From Monoplex corrugatus (taxonomy: Eukaryota; Mollusca; Gastropoda; Littorinimorpha; Ranellidae), in contig CM060306.1 in the NCBI GenBank assembly GCA_030674185.1, positions 45,576,983-45,640,982 of the forward strand: 64,000 bases of DNA, written 5' to 3'. The notes below the pieces were generated by a model. It had not been told where the DNA came from, searched no databases, and saw only the letters and a list, made by a program, of their open reading frames with translations. Shown piece by piece: positions 21,835-32,283 of this stretch (within the stretch, counting starts at the first letter, position 1; the number at the start of each line of letters is the position of its first letter). The position numbers and the translations under genes are program-made.

Positions 21835-23884
21835 TCGGATCAACTTTATTTTCGAGGATAATACCTAAGCATTATTTGTGCTTTTGATTTTAATCTATAC
21901 CTTGCCCCAAAAGGAATTAAAATGTCTAATCCAAGTGACTTAACATTAGAACATACTCCGTGTGCACATGCTATTACACACAATCAGTAGTCACAAATAT
22001 TATACAGACAAACAAAGAGAGGCATAAAGAAAAAATCGAGACATCAGCTGGACAGAATGAACAGCAATAACAAAAATAATAGAAATTGATTCAAAAATGG
22101 CATGTGAGTTAACATGTCATATATGACAAGGTATTTCTTGTCAACTATAAATCAAGAACATAAGTCTGTTCAAATAATTGATGACTTCTGGAAATGTTTT
22201 GATTACATGCTTATACAATAAAACAATAAAAAAAAAAAACTCGGAAGTAAACAGCCGTGATTTCACTTTCAGATACTGGTTAACAAGTACATTACAATGT
22301 ATGAAATAAACTGCTGTTCTTTTCGTACTTGCAAACAAACGAACTACAACAAATATAAAACATAATACATCAAGACGAAAAAAGGCCCTTGTCAGTGGAA
22401 GAGTTGCGACATTTCATAGGGCGCGATAGAATTAGCGTACTGTTCGCTTACAACGTCCTGCTTAACTCAGTCCCTTGGTAATCAATTCAGTGGATACAGA
22501 AGGAAGAAAGTGAAACAACGGGACCAGACCGAAAAGCAAGTCAGTTTGATACAAAACGTCGAACAATAGATACATATTGTCATCAGATTATGAAAGAATC
22601 GCACTGATTTGTAGATGAAGAAATCTGATTTAAATGAGATTGAGAAAAAACTGAATAAATAAAGAATGGTTCATATAATAAAACATGAGACACTATGTCT
22701 TTATTTAACTACTGAACATTTCTTCCATGACTACCCTGTTTTCAATGTCTGGAAAAATATCGAACCAAAAACACTTATATAAATTGATGTGTCAATACAA
22801 CTGTCAGCTCTAGACGTATTGTTTGGCTTGAAGAAATCAAACGTTCCAAAAGACAGAACTGTACAGATTCATCATTCAGTCGTACTGATTTGGTAAACAT
22901 GCGTACGTGTCCTTAAAAACAAGAACCCTGCTTTTCTTTGCAAATAATTTTTGAAAGAGAACTCGGAATGTCATGTTCTACATATCTTTTGTATAGCTTG
23001 TAGATACCATTGTCTGTGATTTCTGTTTTCGACGGTTCGACACACAACACACAGGCATACATGTTCACACATACGCGCGGTTCGTACCCGACAATAATTA
23101 TACACGTTTACACGTTTGAAAACATGCACTGGGTCACATCCAGAATGCTAAGTATAGCGAAAAGAAAAAAATAAATACTAGGAAAAAAATAGCAATGTAG
23201 AGATAGTGCAGATATATTACTTGTTAGTATAGTGTTCGTGTTTGCTGCATGTGTATCAAACGAAAATATACTGCTTCAGAACAGCAAGCATACATCCGCT
23301 CACAGAATCATATACATAAGGGCATGGAAAATATCCAGATACAAAGAAACAGCCTACGAACCATAATAGAAATATTTTATCATATCCATCATGTAAACAA
23401 ACACACAAACAAAACGTAAAGCTTATTGTCTTGCCACTGCACGTTACGAAAGAATCTGCTGAAAAAGGACAAGACAAAAAAAAATATATATATATATATA
23501 TAATATGCATAAAAAAGAAGAAAAGACCAACAAAAAAGGACATGTAAAGCGGCACAAAAAAATCTAGGTGCTCCATAAATCCTACATGTTTCTGAGGACC
23601 ATAAATACATAAACAAACAAATAAATAAATAAGTAACAGTAATGAAAAAGTCAAGCAGAGACATACAAACAGAAACAAAGACAGATACAGACTGTGAGAA
23701 ATAGAGAACTGTCTCATCTCAAGCAACAGACGAAACAAACTTGCCCTTTTGTTGAAAGAGCGGACACAAGCATGGAGCCCGTCTGCTTTACTTGACCCCT
23801 TCCAGCAGTGAATCGTAAAATTATTCCTCGTCTGCTGAAGCTTACTGCGTTATGCTTCGTTTGTTCCAGCAATAGCACGTTTAC
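21835..23884. other. AT-rich non-coding DNA
   Basis: About 2 kb without recognisable genes. There is a short (TA)n at 23486-23503. Minus-strand open frames (23256-23738) are hydrophobic and low-complexity, without a domain I know. Confidence 0.5.
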
Positions 23885-24370
23885 CTGGTGTAAGAAATGG
23901 GTGGTTAAGAGAAATATATGTGGGTGTGGGTACGTGAGGAAAGAAATGGATGGGTGAGTTGGCGGTGAGAGAAATAGGTGGGTGGGTGTGGGTAATAAGA
24001 GAAATGGGTGGTTGGTGACACAAACTGGTGGATGTGGGAGTGGGTGTGTGGGGGTGTAAGAGAAATGGGGAATGGGAATGGGTAAGGGAACAAGTAGATG
24101 GGTGAGTGGGTGGTTGGTATAGAAAAATAGTTGCTATGTGGTAAAGAGCAATGGAATCAGTGTTGGTATGGGTGGGTGGTAAGACAAATGGGATGAGTTG
24201 ATGGAAAGCGAAAAGGTCTGGATGTAATAAATATGGGTGGGTGGTGACGAAAATTGAGACTGATTTGGGTGTGGTTGGGTAATAAGAGAAATGGATAGAT
24301 ATGGATGTGGACAGTTTTAGAAAGATGGCCGAAGATGTAGGTGGTAAAGGAAATGGTTGGGTATGGACAG
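23885..24370. repeat. G-rich degenerate tandem repeat
   Basis: Irregular repeats built from GGTGGGTG(TGGG) and AAGAGAAATGG, strongly purine-rich on the + strand. The minus-strand frame of about 185 codons (SLTHTHPPISL-like) comes from the repeat. A shorter piece of the same family lies in the opposite orientation at 16335-16475. Confidence 0.8.
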
Positions 24371-25172
24371 CTCTAGAGCTGTTTTGCTTTCTCCACCGCG
24401 CTGACACTTGCAGTGAGAAATGCGTGTGTTAGAAATGAATATTTCTTTCGCTTTTAAGAATATTTCTGTAAAAAGGGAGATTACAGAATGGCGTAATCGT
24501 CTTATTTTTTAATTCTTTTTCACTTTGCTCGCTTTCATCCAGAAAGCTGTATTATCAATATTGTTTTTAATTTCACTAATGGTGCTTGAGATAGATGTCT
24601 CATGGGAAAACAGAGTGATGCAGTTCTGAGTCAGTTTTTTTTTTTAAATGGTATGAGTAGGCTACTCTTGGCTGTTGAATAATAAAATTAAGTTAAATAT
24701 TCGTACTCAGACAGCCTCCAATATTCGCAAGGGAGAGAGACGGTTTCCATCTGTGCCCATCTCAGAGGGAGGTAGGCAGACTGAAAAGAATGAGTGGAAT
24801 ATACAATGTAAAGAAAAAAAGCAATATGTCTGTGTGAGAAATTCTTTGTCTTCGGACTAGACTAATAACAACCATTACTTGAATCTGATTTTCAGAACAG
24901 ATCAATACTCACTGCTTGATTCTAATCTTTAAAACAGACCAATCGTTAGTTCTTGAGTGTGACATTTGAAACAGCTCAATAGTCACTGCTTCGTCCCTTC
25001 TTCCAAAAAGGATTGATTTATTTTCACACTTACGAGTCATGCTTTCAAATATTTTACACCAAACATTAAGGAAACTTCTCGATAAGAAATGAACAGCGGA
25101 GATACCTTTTCGCTTTTCTTCTGCGTTTTCTTCACAAACTCCTGTTCATCCATGTACATATAAAGACATCGA
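24371..25172. other. Non-coding
   Basis: AT-rich. GACCAATCGTTAGTTCTTGA and AGCTCAATAGTCACTGCTTC (24890-24995) form a loose three-copy repeat. An exon-like stretch at 24713-24770 was considered for iRhom and rejected on phase. Confidence 0.45.
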
Positions 25173-25174
25173 GC

Positions 25175-25210
<36 letters not shown>

Positions 25211-25242
25211 CACACACACACACACACACGCACGCACGCACA

Positions 25243-25291
<49 letters not shown>

Positions 25292-25516
25292 CACGTGCAT
25301 ATACATATATATGTATGTTTGTTAATAATAATATGATATAAAAAATACCCCTTCCCATCTAACTTAACTAAACGCCTAAAAAATTTTGACATTACCATTA
25401 TGATACGCACACATATGCTGGTATGTGTGGTGTGGTGTGGTGTAATGTGTGTGTGTGTGTGCGCGCGCGCGCGTGCGTGTGTGTGTGTGTATGTGTACGT
25501 GCGTGTGCGTGTGTGT
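25173..25516. repeat. (CA)n and (GT)n microsatellites facing each other
   Basis: A CA array (25173-25296) and, 145 bp on, a GT array (25427-25516) that includes GTGTGGTGTGGTGT. The opposite strands could pair as a loose hairpin. Confidence 0.9.
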
Positions 25517-26261
25517 AGAAGAACTAGTTGCTTAGGTGGGTTTGTGCTTTGACTGGCAATGATATGTTGACTTTCTAAAATCTACTAATTCATTTATTTG
25601 TATAACCAATTTAATGTCTTATTCCGGAAATATTTCCTCAGGTTGGAACCTGCATACACAGGTTTTCGGTAGACAAACGGACGGACAGCACTAGGCAGAC
25701 GATTCTACACAAACTAAATAAAGTGCAAAGACAGCCTAGCCGTCCTTCACAAATTAAAGTTGGCAGTTACTGATGTCGGAGCTTCTGCCAGCAGTTGGTT
25801 AGAAGCTGGCAGGATTAGATGTAAGTCCACACGGGTCTATTACAACTCCTTTCCAAACATCCATCACACTCACCATTCTGTCACAAATGAGAACAACGTC
25901 ATAGTCACAAGTAAGAACAAGAAGAAAAAGGAGAAGTTGTTATTTACGAGGTTAATGGCGCAAGCATAAAAAAGTGTTCTTTTTTTTCTACATCCAGCAT
26001 TCGCCAATAGAAGGTCTACATCTACACAAATGTATCATAACAACATGAAAGCATCAAACTTATAAAACTGGAATGCCAGTTCTGGGCTATTAAACATTCT
26101 AACACATTACATGAAGTATTGAATAAAGGAACATGCACGATGTGCGTATTTGACTGATATAGTAAAGATAACAGAAAAACTGAGCAAATTCCAACCTCTC
26201 ACACAAACAAAATCAAACGAGTGCGTACAGGAATGGCTGGGTCTAACTATATGTGTATGAT
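25517..26261. other. Non-coding
   Basis: No recognisable feature. Confidence 0.5.
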
Positions 26262-26300
26262 TGTGTGTGTGTGGTGTGTGTGTGTGTGCGTGCGTGCGTG

Positions 26301-26351
<51 letters not shown>

Positions 26352-26362
26352 TGTGTGTGTGC
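26262..26362. repeat. (GT)n microsatellite
   Basis: GT array with (GTGC)n near its start. Confidence 0.95.
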
Positions 26363-26559
26363 TCTAGAAAGCGCTAGGCTGTCTCCGTGTTAGCCACAGC
26401 TCTACCGCAAAGGACAACGATTAGGAATGAAAATTTTGTCATTGTGATTGAAAATTTTAATAAACAATGAGTGTTTGAACTTTGATTTGCTTTTTTAGAA
26501 GTCAAGATTTAATTAAAGCTTAGTAAATAGCACCGTTCTGTTATCATAACGGTACCGTA

Positions 26560-26780
26560 CTACACTCGTAGGAGAGAGACATGGTAATGGTTGAGACCTC
26601 AACCAGCGTCATGAGGGTGGTGCCCATGTTTTGTCCTCCGTTAGTATATCTTTTCCAGCCATTAACAGGGCTAAGTATGCATTCACAACTGGATTTAGCC
26701 TACCTGGCACAAAGTTTTTCTCAGCGAAATTCGCACCCGTGCTAAGCCGTGCAGGTCATAGTGAAATGCCAGCCACAGGA
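26560..26780 (+). repeat. Dispersed repeat family D4 (copy)
   Basis: GAGACCTCAACCAGCGTCAT, GGTGGTGCCCATGTTTTGTC, CAGGGCTAAGTATGCATTCA and CAACTGGATTTAG align with 38530-38770 (GGTGGTGCCCATCTCCTCAC, CAGGTATCCATTCACAACTG). A partial copy is at 9015-9120. Confidence 0.6.
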
Positions 26781-27160
26781 AATAAGCGTTGTCTAGTAGC
26801 CTATGCACTCCCTTTATGCACTGAGCATGCGCGGCGGCCATTTAAAAACCAGAAAATCAACACAAACGCACGAAAGATTTTGGCCACGAATCAAATCAGT
26901 GTTAACAGAGGTCAGTCGCTGGCTTATCGTTGATATTCTGGAAACGTCATCAGAAAGCTTAGTAAGAAATGAGATGGTAGGCCGTAATGCTAACATTTCT
27001 CATCATACCGTGGTCAACACTTGCAACGATTTCTTCTTAGATTTGTTCTTGCTGAGTCCTCATCCTCGATTTTTGTTCTGTTGCTGTTACTCAGTATTTT
27101 GAAGTTAGGGTAAAAAATGTCATGTGTTTTCCAGAAGTGTTCACACGAAAAGTGCATTTT
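26781..27160. other. Non-coding
   Basis: No recognisable feature. It may include the right part of the D4 repeat. Confidence 0.4.
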
Positions 27161-27764
27161 AGGTGCGTAAATTATTAGCTTTTGATTTATGTTTGAATGC
27201 ATCTTTTTGCAGTCATGATAAATGATTCTAGATCTAGTATGATCTACTCTAGTGATCTACTCAAATCTCGTGCGTGTATTTTAAAAAAATTTTTTTAGAT
27301 TAAGCCGTTAACGACAAAATGGCAAGCATGCACAGGTACTAGGTAGGCTTATTTCCAATTCTGCTCAAAAGATAAGTCAAAACACCGAACGTTAAATAAA
27401 AAGAACCAATAAAAACTACACACAGAAGGCAACCTAATTAACTTCTAACGCATACTAGTCTATCACTCTATGACACTAGATTAGTAGATAGACCCTATTG
27501 GCTATTAACTCGGTCGCTTCCCACTACAATCGGTCAAATTAGTCTGAGGCCATGGCAGTGAATGGTAAATTAGTGTGGGAGGAAACTTGTACAGAACAAA
27601 TAAGAGTAGTGTGTATTTCAGGCCGTGCGTAGACATCACATATTAAAATACACGCACGAGATTTGAGTAGATCACTAGAGTAGATCATACTAGATCTAGA
27701 ATCATTTATCATGACTGCAAAAAGATGCATTCAAACATAAACCAAAAGCTAATAATTTACGCAC
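27161..27764. mobile_element. Near-perfect inverted repeat (~122-bp arms, ~360-bp spacer)
   Basis: Left arm 27161-27283 begins GGTGCGTAAATTATTAGC. Right arm 27642-27764 ends with its reverse complement. By eye I find one mismatch (GATTTATG against GGTTTATG). Inside each arm is a further small palindrome, TCTAGATCTAGTATGATCTA. The spacer has no coding potential. This is the form of a young foldback or MITE-like element, or a recent inverted duplication. No target-site duplication is obvious. Confidence 0.85.
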
Positions 27765-28878
27765 CTTGAAGTGTCGTCCTTTAATCAAGTTTCGAAACAA
27801 ACAAAAAATATGCCAAGCGTATTTTCCATAAGCATTGACATTCACACGACAGTATGCTGCTTGTAGATCCGTTGTAAGATTTATTACGTTTATGCACACA
27901 AACACACATACATGCCTGGCATGTTTCGTAGATATATTCACATAGGCCTAATTCTTGATCAGCAGTTGTAGTATCTATTACGCTTTGAACAAAAAACGTG
28001 TGGCATTGACTCAGATCTAGATCTGTAATTATTTTGTCTGTGCGCAGTTTAACTTTTAGATCTAGAGCTATGTTATTTTGCATGTTTTCTAAATGTAAAA
28101 AAATAGCACATTGTGGACTTAGTCTGAGAGAAAAGACTAGTGATTAGTGCACCTACTACTGTTGAAGTTGGGGTTGGGGATCAACATTTTAATGTTCAAA
28201 AGAATAGCTCAACTTTGACAATAATTTACAAGATCTAGTATTAAACATTTACAAAAGTTAGGCTCTGGCATCGATAGATCTAAAACGGATCCTAATTTTG
28301 ACAATGGTTTTGACCACAGACTAAAATTTATACATTTTATTATCTCTTAAGAAATTATTACATGCATGCAGTAAATGGGCTCAAAGGACAAGCCGACGTT
28401 TACGTTGCGAGATGGGCCTGAATCGAAGCACGAGCGCTTTAGTTAATAGTTGGAACCAGCTGAATGAATAAATCGGATTTTTTCCCCAGAGTCAGGGTTC
28501 ACTAATTCAACCAGGTTGTAAAACCGTAGCTTTACTTCTGTAGAGTCTGTGCCTACTATGAGTAAGGAGAAGAAGAAGAACAACAACAATAATAATTATA
28601 CGAGTCCCAGTATGGCACTAGATCTAACTATTGTCCATGTTACAAGGATCCATGTCATCTTTTCACAGTGGACTTTGTTGTATGAAATTAATTTGTTCTG
28701 ACCGTGCAAATGATGTTACCATAATGCAGCACTGCTCACTTCCTTCCCGCCTCTCGTGTGTGTGTGTGTATCAATGTGTATTTCTTTTTTTTTTTTCAAT
28801 GGCATGCTTACAGCTCAACCGATCCTGTGGGCCACATAAAAAGGCCGGATGTGACGTGTCCAACGTTTTAAGGATCTA
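27765..28878. other. AT-rich non-coding DNA
   Basis: Several AGATCTAG words, otherwise nothing recognisable. Confidence 0.5.
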
Positions 28879-29822
28879 GCCTCATAAAATACAGTGTAGC
28901 AACGATATTCTAAAATGTCATTCTTTTAGTTTTTCATAACGCCAACGACAGTCTCAATGAACAAAACAATTTGACATAAAGTTACTTCATTAAATGTAAG
29001 TCTCCATAGTTGTCATAAATCTGTTCCGTATATGTAAAACTTTGATTTGTCGTCTCATCCAAAGAATGTTGTTTCTATGATTTCGTGCCCAGATCAGTTT
29101 AACCGTCCGAATTTCAATGGAAAAAGGGTAAAGGGGTCGCATTCCATTCCCTTTAGTAGAGTTCATTTCAATGAAAAACTACTTACCAGTTAAATACAGG
29201 AAAGAAATTTGCCAGTTGAAACCACTTGCCATGGTGTAGTAGGTAGTGCACGAACTGGCGACTGGAAGGTGACGGTTTGAATTTCGATATCGGTCTAAAC
29301 GAGTATAGAAGTTTTTGACTCCGACTGAATCCTGCCCGTAGCACAATGTTATTTGTGTTCATTTGGGAAGTGCGAGATGCTGTAATAGAGTCATTAACTT
29401 CACTGATGAGTAATTAAGGATGCCTGTCATATTTTCAGACAAAATGTCCCTCAGGTTTGGTTGATTCTAGGACATATTATAAATCAAAGCATAAACATTA
29501 GAAAACAGGCAGGTCTGTCTTGCAGTCTCATCCTACGGTAAAGATCCATATATTGTTGCCGTCATTCTCATGAATCATCACAGCAGTGGCATTGTAAAAT
29601 TTCCATGACCCTTAATATTCCACTTGTTAATGACTAGAGATTTTGGTTTCTTATTGTGCTTTTCTTTTATGCCTAGGTAACTTTATGTCAAATTGTTTTG
29701 TTCATTGAGACTGTCGTTGGCGTTATGTAAAAGAATGACATTTTAGAATATCGTTGCTACACTGTATTTTTTTAGGCTGTTTGAAATATTTTCGAAATCC
29801 CCACTGTATTTTATGAGGCTGT
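28879..29822. mobile_element. Inverted-repeat element with a SINE nested inside
   Basis: Left arm 28879-28985 (GCCTCATAAAATACAGTGTA ... ACATAAAGTTAC) pairs with right arm 29677-29770 (GTAACTTTATGTCAAATTG ... CTACACTGTATTTT). On the right the outer part is duplicated, with CACTGTATTTTATGAGGC recurring at 29802-29819. The roughly 690-bp loop contains an S1 SINE (29220-29612), so the SINE probably inserted into an older, shorter foldback element. Confidence 0.8.
29220..29612 (+). repeat. tRNA-derived SINE, family S1 (copy)
   Basis: A diverged but full-length copy: CCATGGTGTAGTAGGTAGTG (A-box region), GACGGTTTGAATTTC (B-box region), TTGGTTGATTCTAGGACATA in the body and GGCATTGTAAAATTTCCATG at the end. 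Confidence 0.75.
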
Positions 29823-30513
29823 TTGAAAGACTTTCGAAATCCTCTGGTCCAGTTTGAAATATTGATATTTTGTGATGCAGTTTGAAAGTTTGTTTTGCTT
29901 TGTTTGTTTCTTGCTGCCCAATTTTCCATGCAGCTTTAGACAGTGGTCCTCCCCTCATGTCATTCACTCCGGCTTCTCATCATTGCACCACAGCCAAGTT
30001 TTTCTTTTCTTCTTCTTTGTATTTAGTGTTATTGAATAATAATCCACCTGCCTTGAAAATTTGCAACAAAACCAGCTTGATGTTATAAACACCCACGCAG
30101 TCAGTCAGGTTAAACATCTCGGATTTCGAATGAAACAAAGCTTTCAAAAACGTAAAATAAATAAATGGAGTTAGCCCTTTTTTAGATAAAAAAAACTTCT
30201 TTGTGTGTTTGTTTGTTTGTTTTGTTTGTTTGTTTGTTTTAGTTGTGTTTTTTCTTTAATACATGAAGTGGTGGTAGACTGCATGATGTCTTACCTTATG
30301 TTTGTCATAAATGAACAATTTGAAATTGTTGCTTCTTTTTCATTGTCATTTCTTGCCGGGTTTTTCCTGTGACCTAGTGCGTATGTATGCGTATCTGTCT
30401 GTAGTCATTCTGACATGTACTTTTTTTTCTTTTTGAAAACGCGCATACCCCAAAACTGTTGATAAAGGTTTATATCACAACGAGGATGATGTTTGCGAAT
30501 GCCTCTCTTCTGT
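29823..30513. other. Non-coding
   Basis: Contains (TTTG)n at 30205-30240. The duplicated GGCTGTTTGAAA ... TTTCGAAATCC near 29775 and 29818 belongs to the inverted-repeat element's edge. Confidence 0.5.
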
Positions 30514-30518
30514 GTGTG

Positions 30519-30583
<65 letters not shown>

Positions 30584-30586
30584 CAC
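30514..30586. repeat. (GT)n microsatellite
   Basis: Nearly perfect GT run. Confidence 0.95.
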
Positions 30587-31019
30587 ATGTATACATCTAC
30601 TTGTTTGCGTATGCAAGCATGTGCGTGTACGTGTGTTAATGTCATGTGTGGGTGTTCGTTATTTTGATTATACGCGCATAACCACAACAGTCAGCTTTAT
30701 TTTTTCGAAGTCTCATTGCCCGCCAAACCAACTCTTCTGCCAAGTCACTACGGCAGAGTTCAGCAGTGTCTGTTCTGATCAGACCTACTAGTACTACTGA
30801 CAACAATGACGACCCGGTAGCAGAGTCAGAATGAGCATTTTGTAAAACTAATCACCACATTCATCCGCGGATGGTCCCCATGGATCACAAACACGCAAGA
30901 CACTGACACAAATTTATCTCAGGTACGGAAGCGGCTGCGAGATTAAACATCGAAACTAAAATCAACATGAGATCAGGGCTTGAAAGGCTCGAGAATCTTG
31001 CATAGTTTTATGTAACGAC
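30587..31019. other. Non-coding
   Basis: No recognisable feature. It would be the 5' flank or an upstream intron of the iRhom gene. Confidence 0.45.
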
Positions 31020-31345
31020 GATATATCAAGTGAAAATGGGGACACTAATTATGATGCCATGTTGGACTAAGACTGTGTGATAAGGTTGTACTTTACGCTT
31101 TCTTCATATGTCCTGATGTCAGTAAGGCCCGAGAGATACAGACACTTGTGGAGTTGATCAGGAAAAATTTGTGCAGCACCTTCAATGCTACATCCATAAA
31201 ATGGGTGAAACTCGACTGAATGGTTCCACCGTTTCCTATGAGCTCAACTCTGGGCAGGGGCCGACTGGAGCCAGAAAACCACAGAGCGATTTTGAACTGA
31301 AATGATTTGGACCTCGAGCCTTCCAACCGCAAGCCAGTTATGCTA
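31020..31345 (-). repeat. tRNA-derived SINE, family S1 (copy, reverse)
   Basis: GGCCCGAGAGATACAGACAC, CACCTTCAATGCTACATCC and GCTCAACTCTGGGCAGGGGC are complements of the S1 body. The tRNA-like head is at the right end. It sits about 80 bp upstream of the first visible iRhom exon. Confidence 0.8.
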
Positions 31346-31427
31346 ACCCTAGATTAATCATGTTACTGTTGATGTTTTTGTCAGTTTGTGGTGCAGTTTG
31401 GAACCCTTTTGCTATTTTCTGGTGCAG

Positions 31428-31520
31428 AATTGTCAGCACAATGGCAACGCCATCACATCATATAGAACAGACAGTCAATCCAAGTGGTAGGAGTCTGAAC
31501 ACTGTACGCAGACTCAGCCA
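31428..31520 (+). CDS. RHBDF: iRhom exon 1 of those visible (N-terminal)
   Basis: Acceptor GGTGCAG at 31421-31427, donor GTATGT at 31521. The frame with ATG at 31441 reads [20 protein letters not shown] then TVRRLS, ending with two bases (CA) of the next codon. The next exon supplies T (His). The frame is also open upstream to the acceptor, so this may be an internal exon and the ATG an internal Met. The TVRR word resembles the TI(T/A)xxIRRG region of vertebrate iRhoms. Confidence 0.65.
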
Positions 31521-32210
31521 GTATGTCCATATTTTGTGGTTTTGTTTGCTTGCATGTTTCTTTCTTTCATTTCTTTGTAGCTTTTAGTGGTGGTTGTGAC
31601 GTGCACGATGGACAAGTTGTCAAGACAACAGACTTCCAGTGGGCAGATCTGGGTTTGCTTTTGCCTGGGTACCTTCTGCCTAGTGGGTACAGGTTGGAGA
31701 TGTATTTTTTCCGATCACCCAGTTTAATGTGTGTTCTTGGCCTGTAAATGCCTAGACCCGTTTTGTGTGCATACATAGGCAGAGTATCAAATCTGCACAC
31801 TTGTTAAATATCCCTTTAATCATGTCAGAGTCCAGTGGCTTTTGGAAATATGAAAACACCCAACAAGCATGCCCACCGAAGATAAGAATATGCAAAATGT
31901 GTAGCAACATACCACCTGCGTATTATGAGCAAAACATCGCACGTATGCGCATCCGAGAAAAATCGGGATGCTTAAGAACTTTTTAAGAAAAAAATATGTA
32001 AGTGGTGGTTGACCATGTTTCATTATTGTTTTGTTTTTTATTATGTGATACTGGACTGTTTAAATTTGGAAACTGGTGCTCTCTTTATTTCTTTGTTTTG
32101 TGGTTTTCAGTGTGTCTGGGAGAGAAAGAGAGAAGGAATCATTTATTCAGCAGACCATAGTTTCTTCTAAGACATTGAGGGAGAGAGAGTGTGTGTGTAT
32201 GTGTGTGTAC

Positions 32211-32283
<73 letters not shown>

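Noticed and set aside
24713..24770. Exon-like stretch TASNIRKGERRFPSVPISEG with an upstream CAG and a GTAGGC donor, as a possible further upstream iRhom exon
   Set aside because: Its end phase (one base) does not fit the acceptor phase at 31428, and the sequence is not clearly like any iRhom block.
31360..31587. A separate 75-residue protein
   Set aside because: The middle of this frame is better explained as an iRhom exon with GT/AG borders and matching phase. The flanks are intron.
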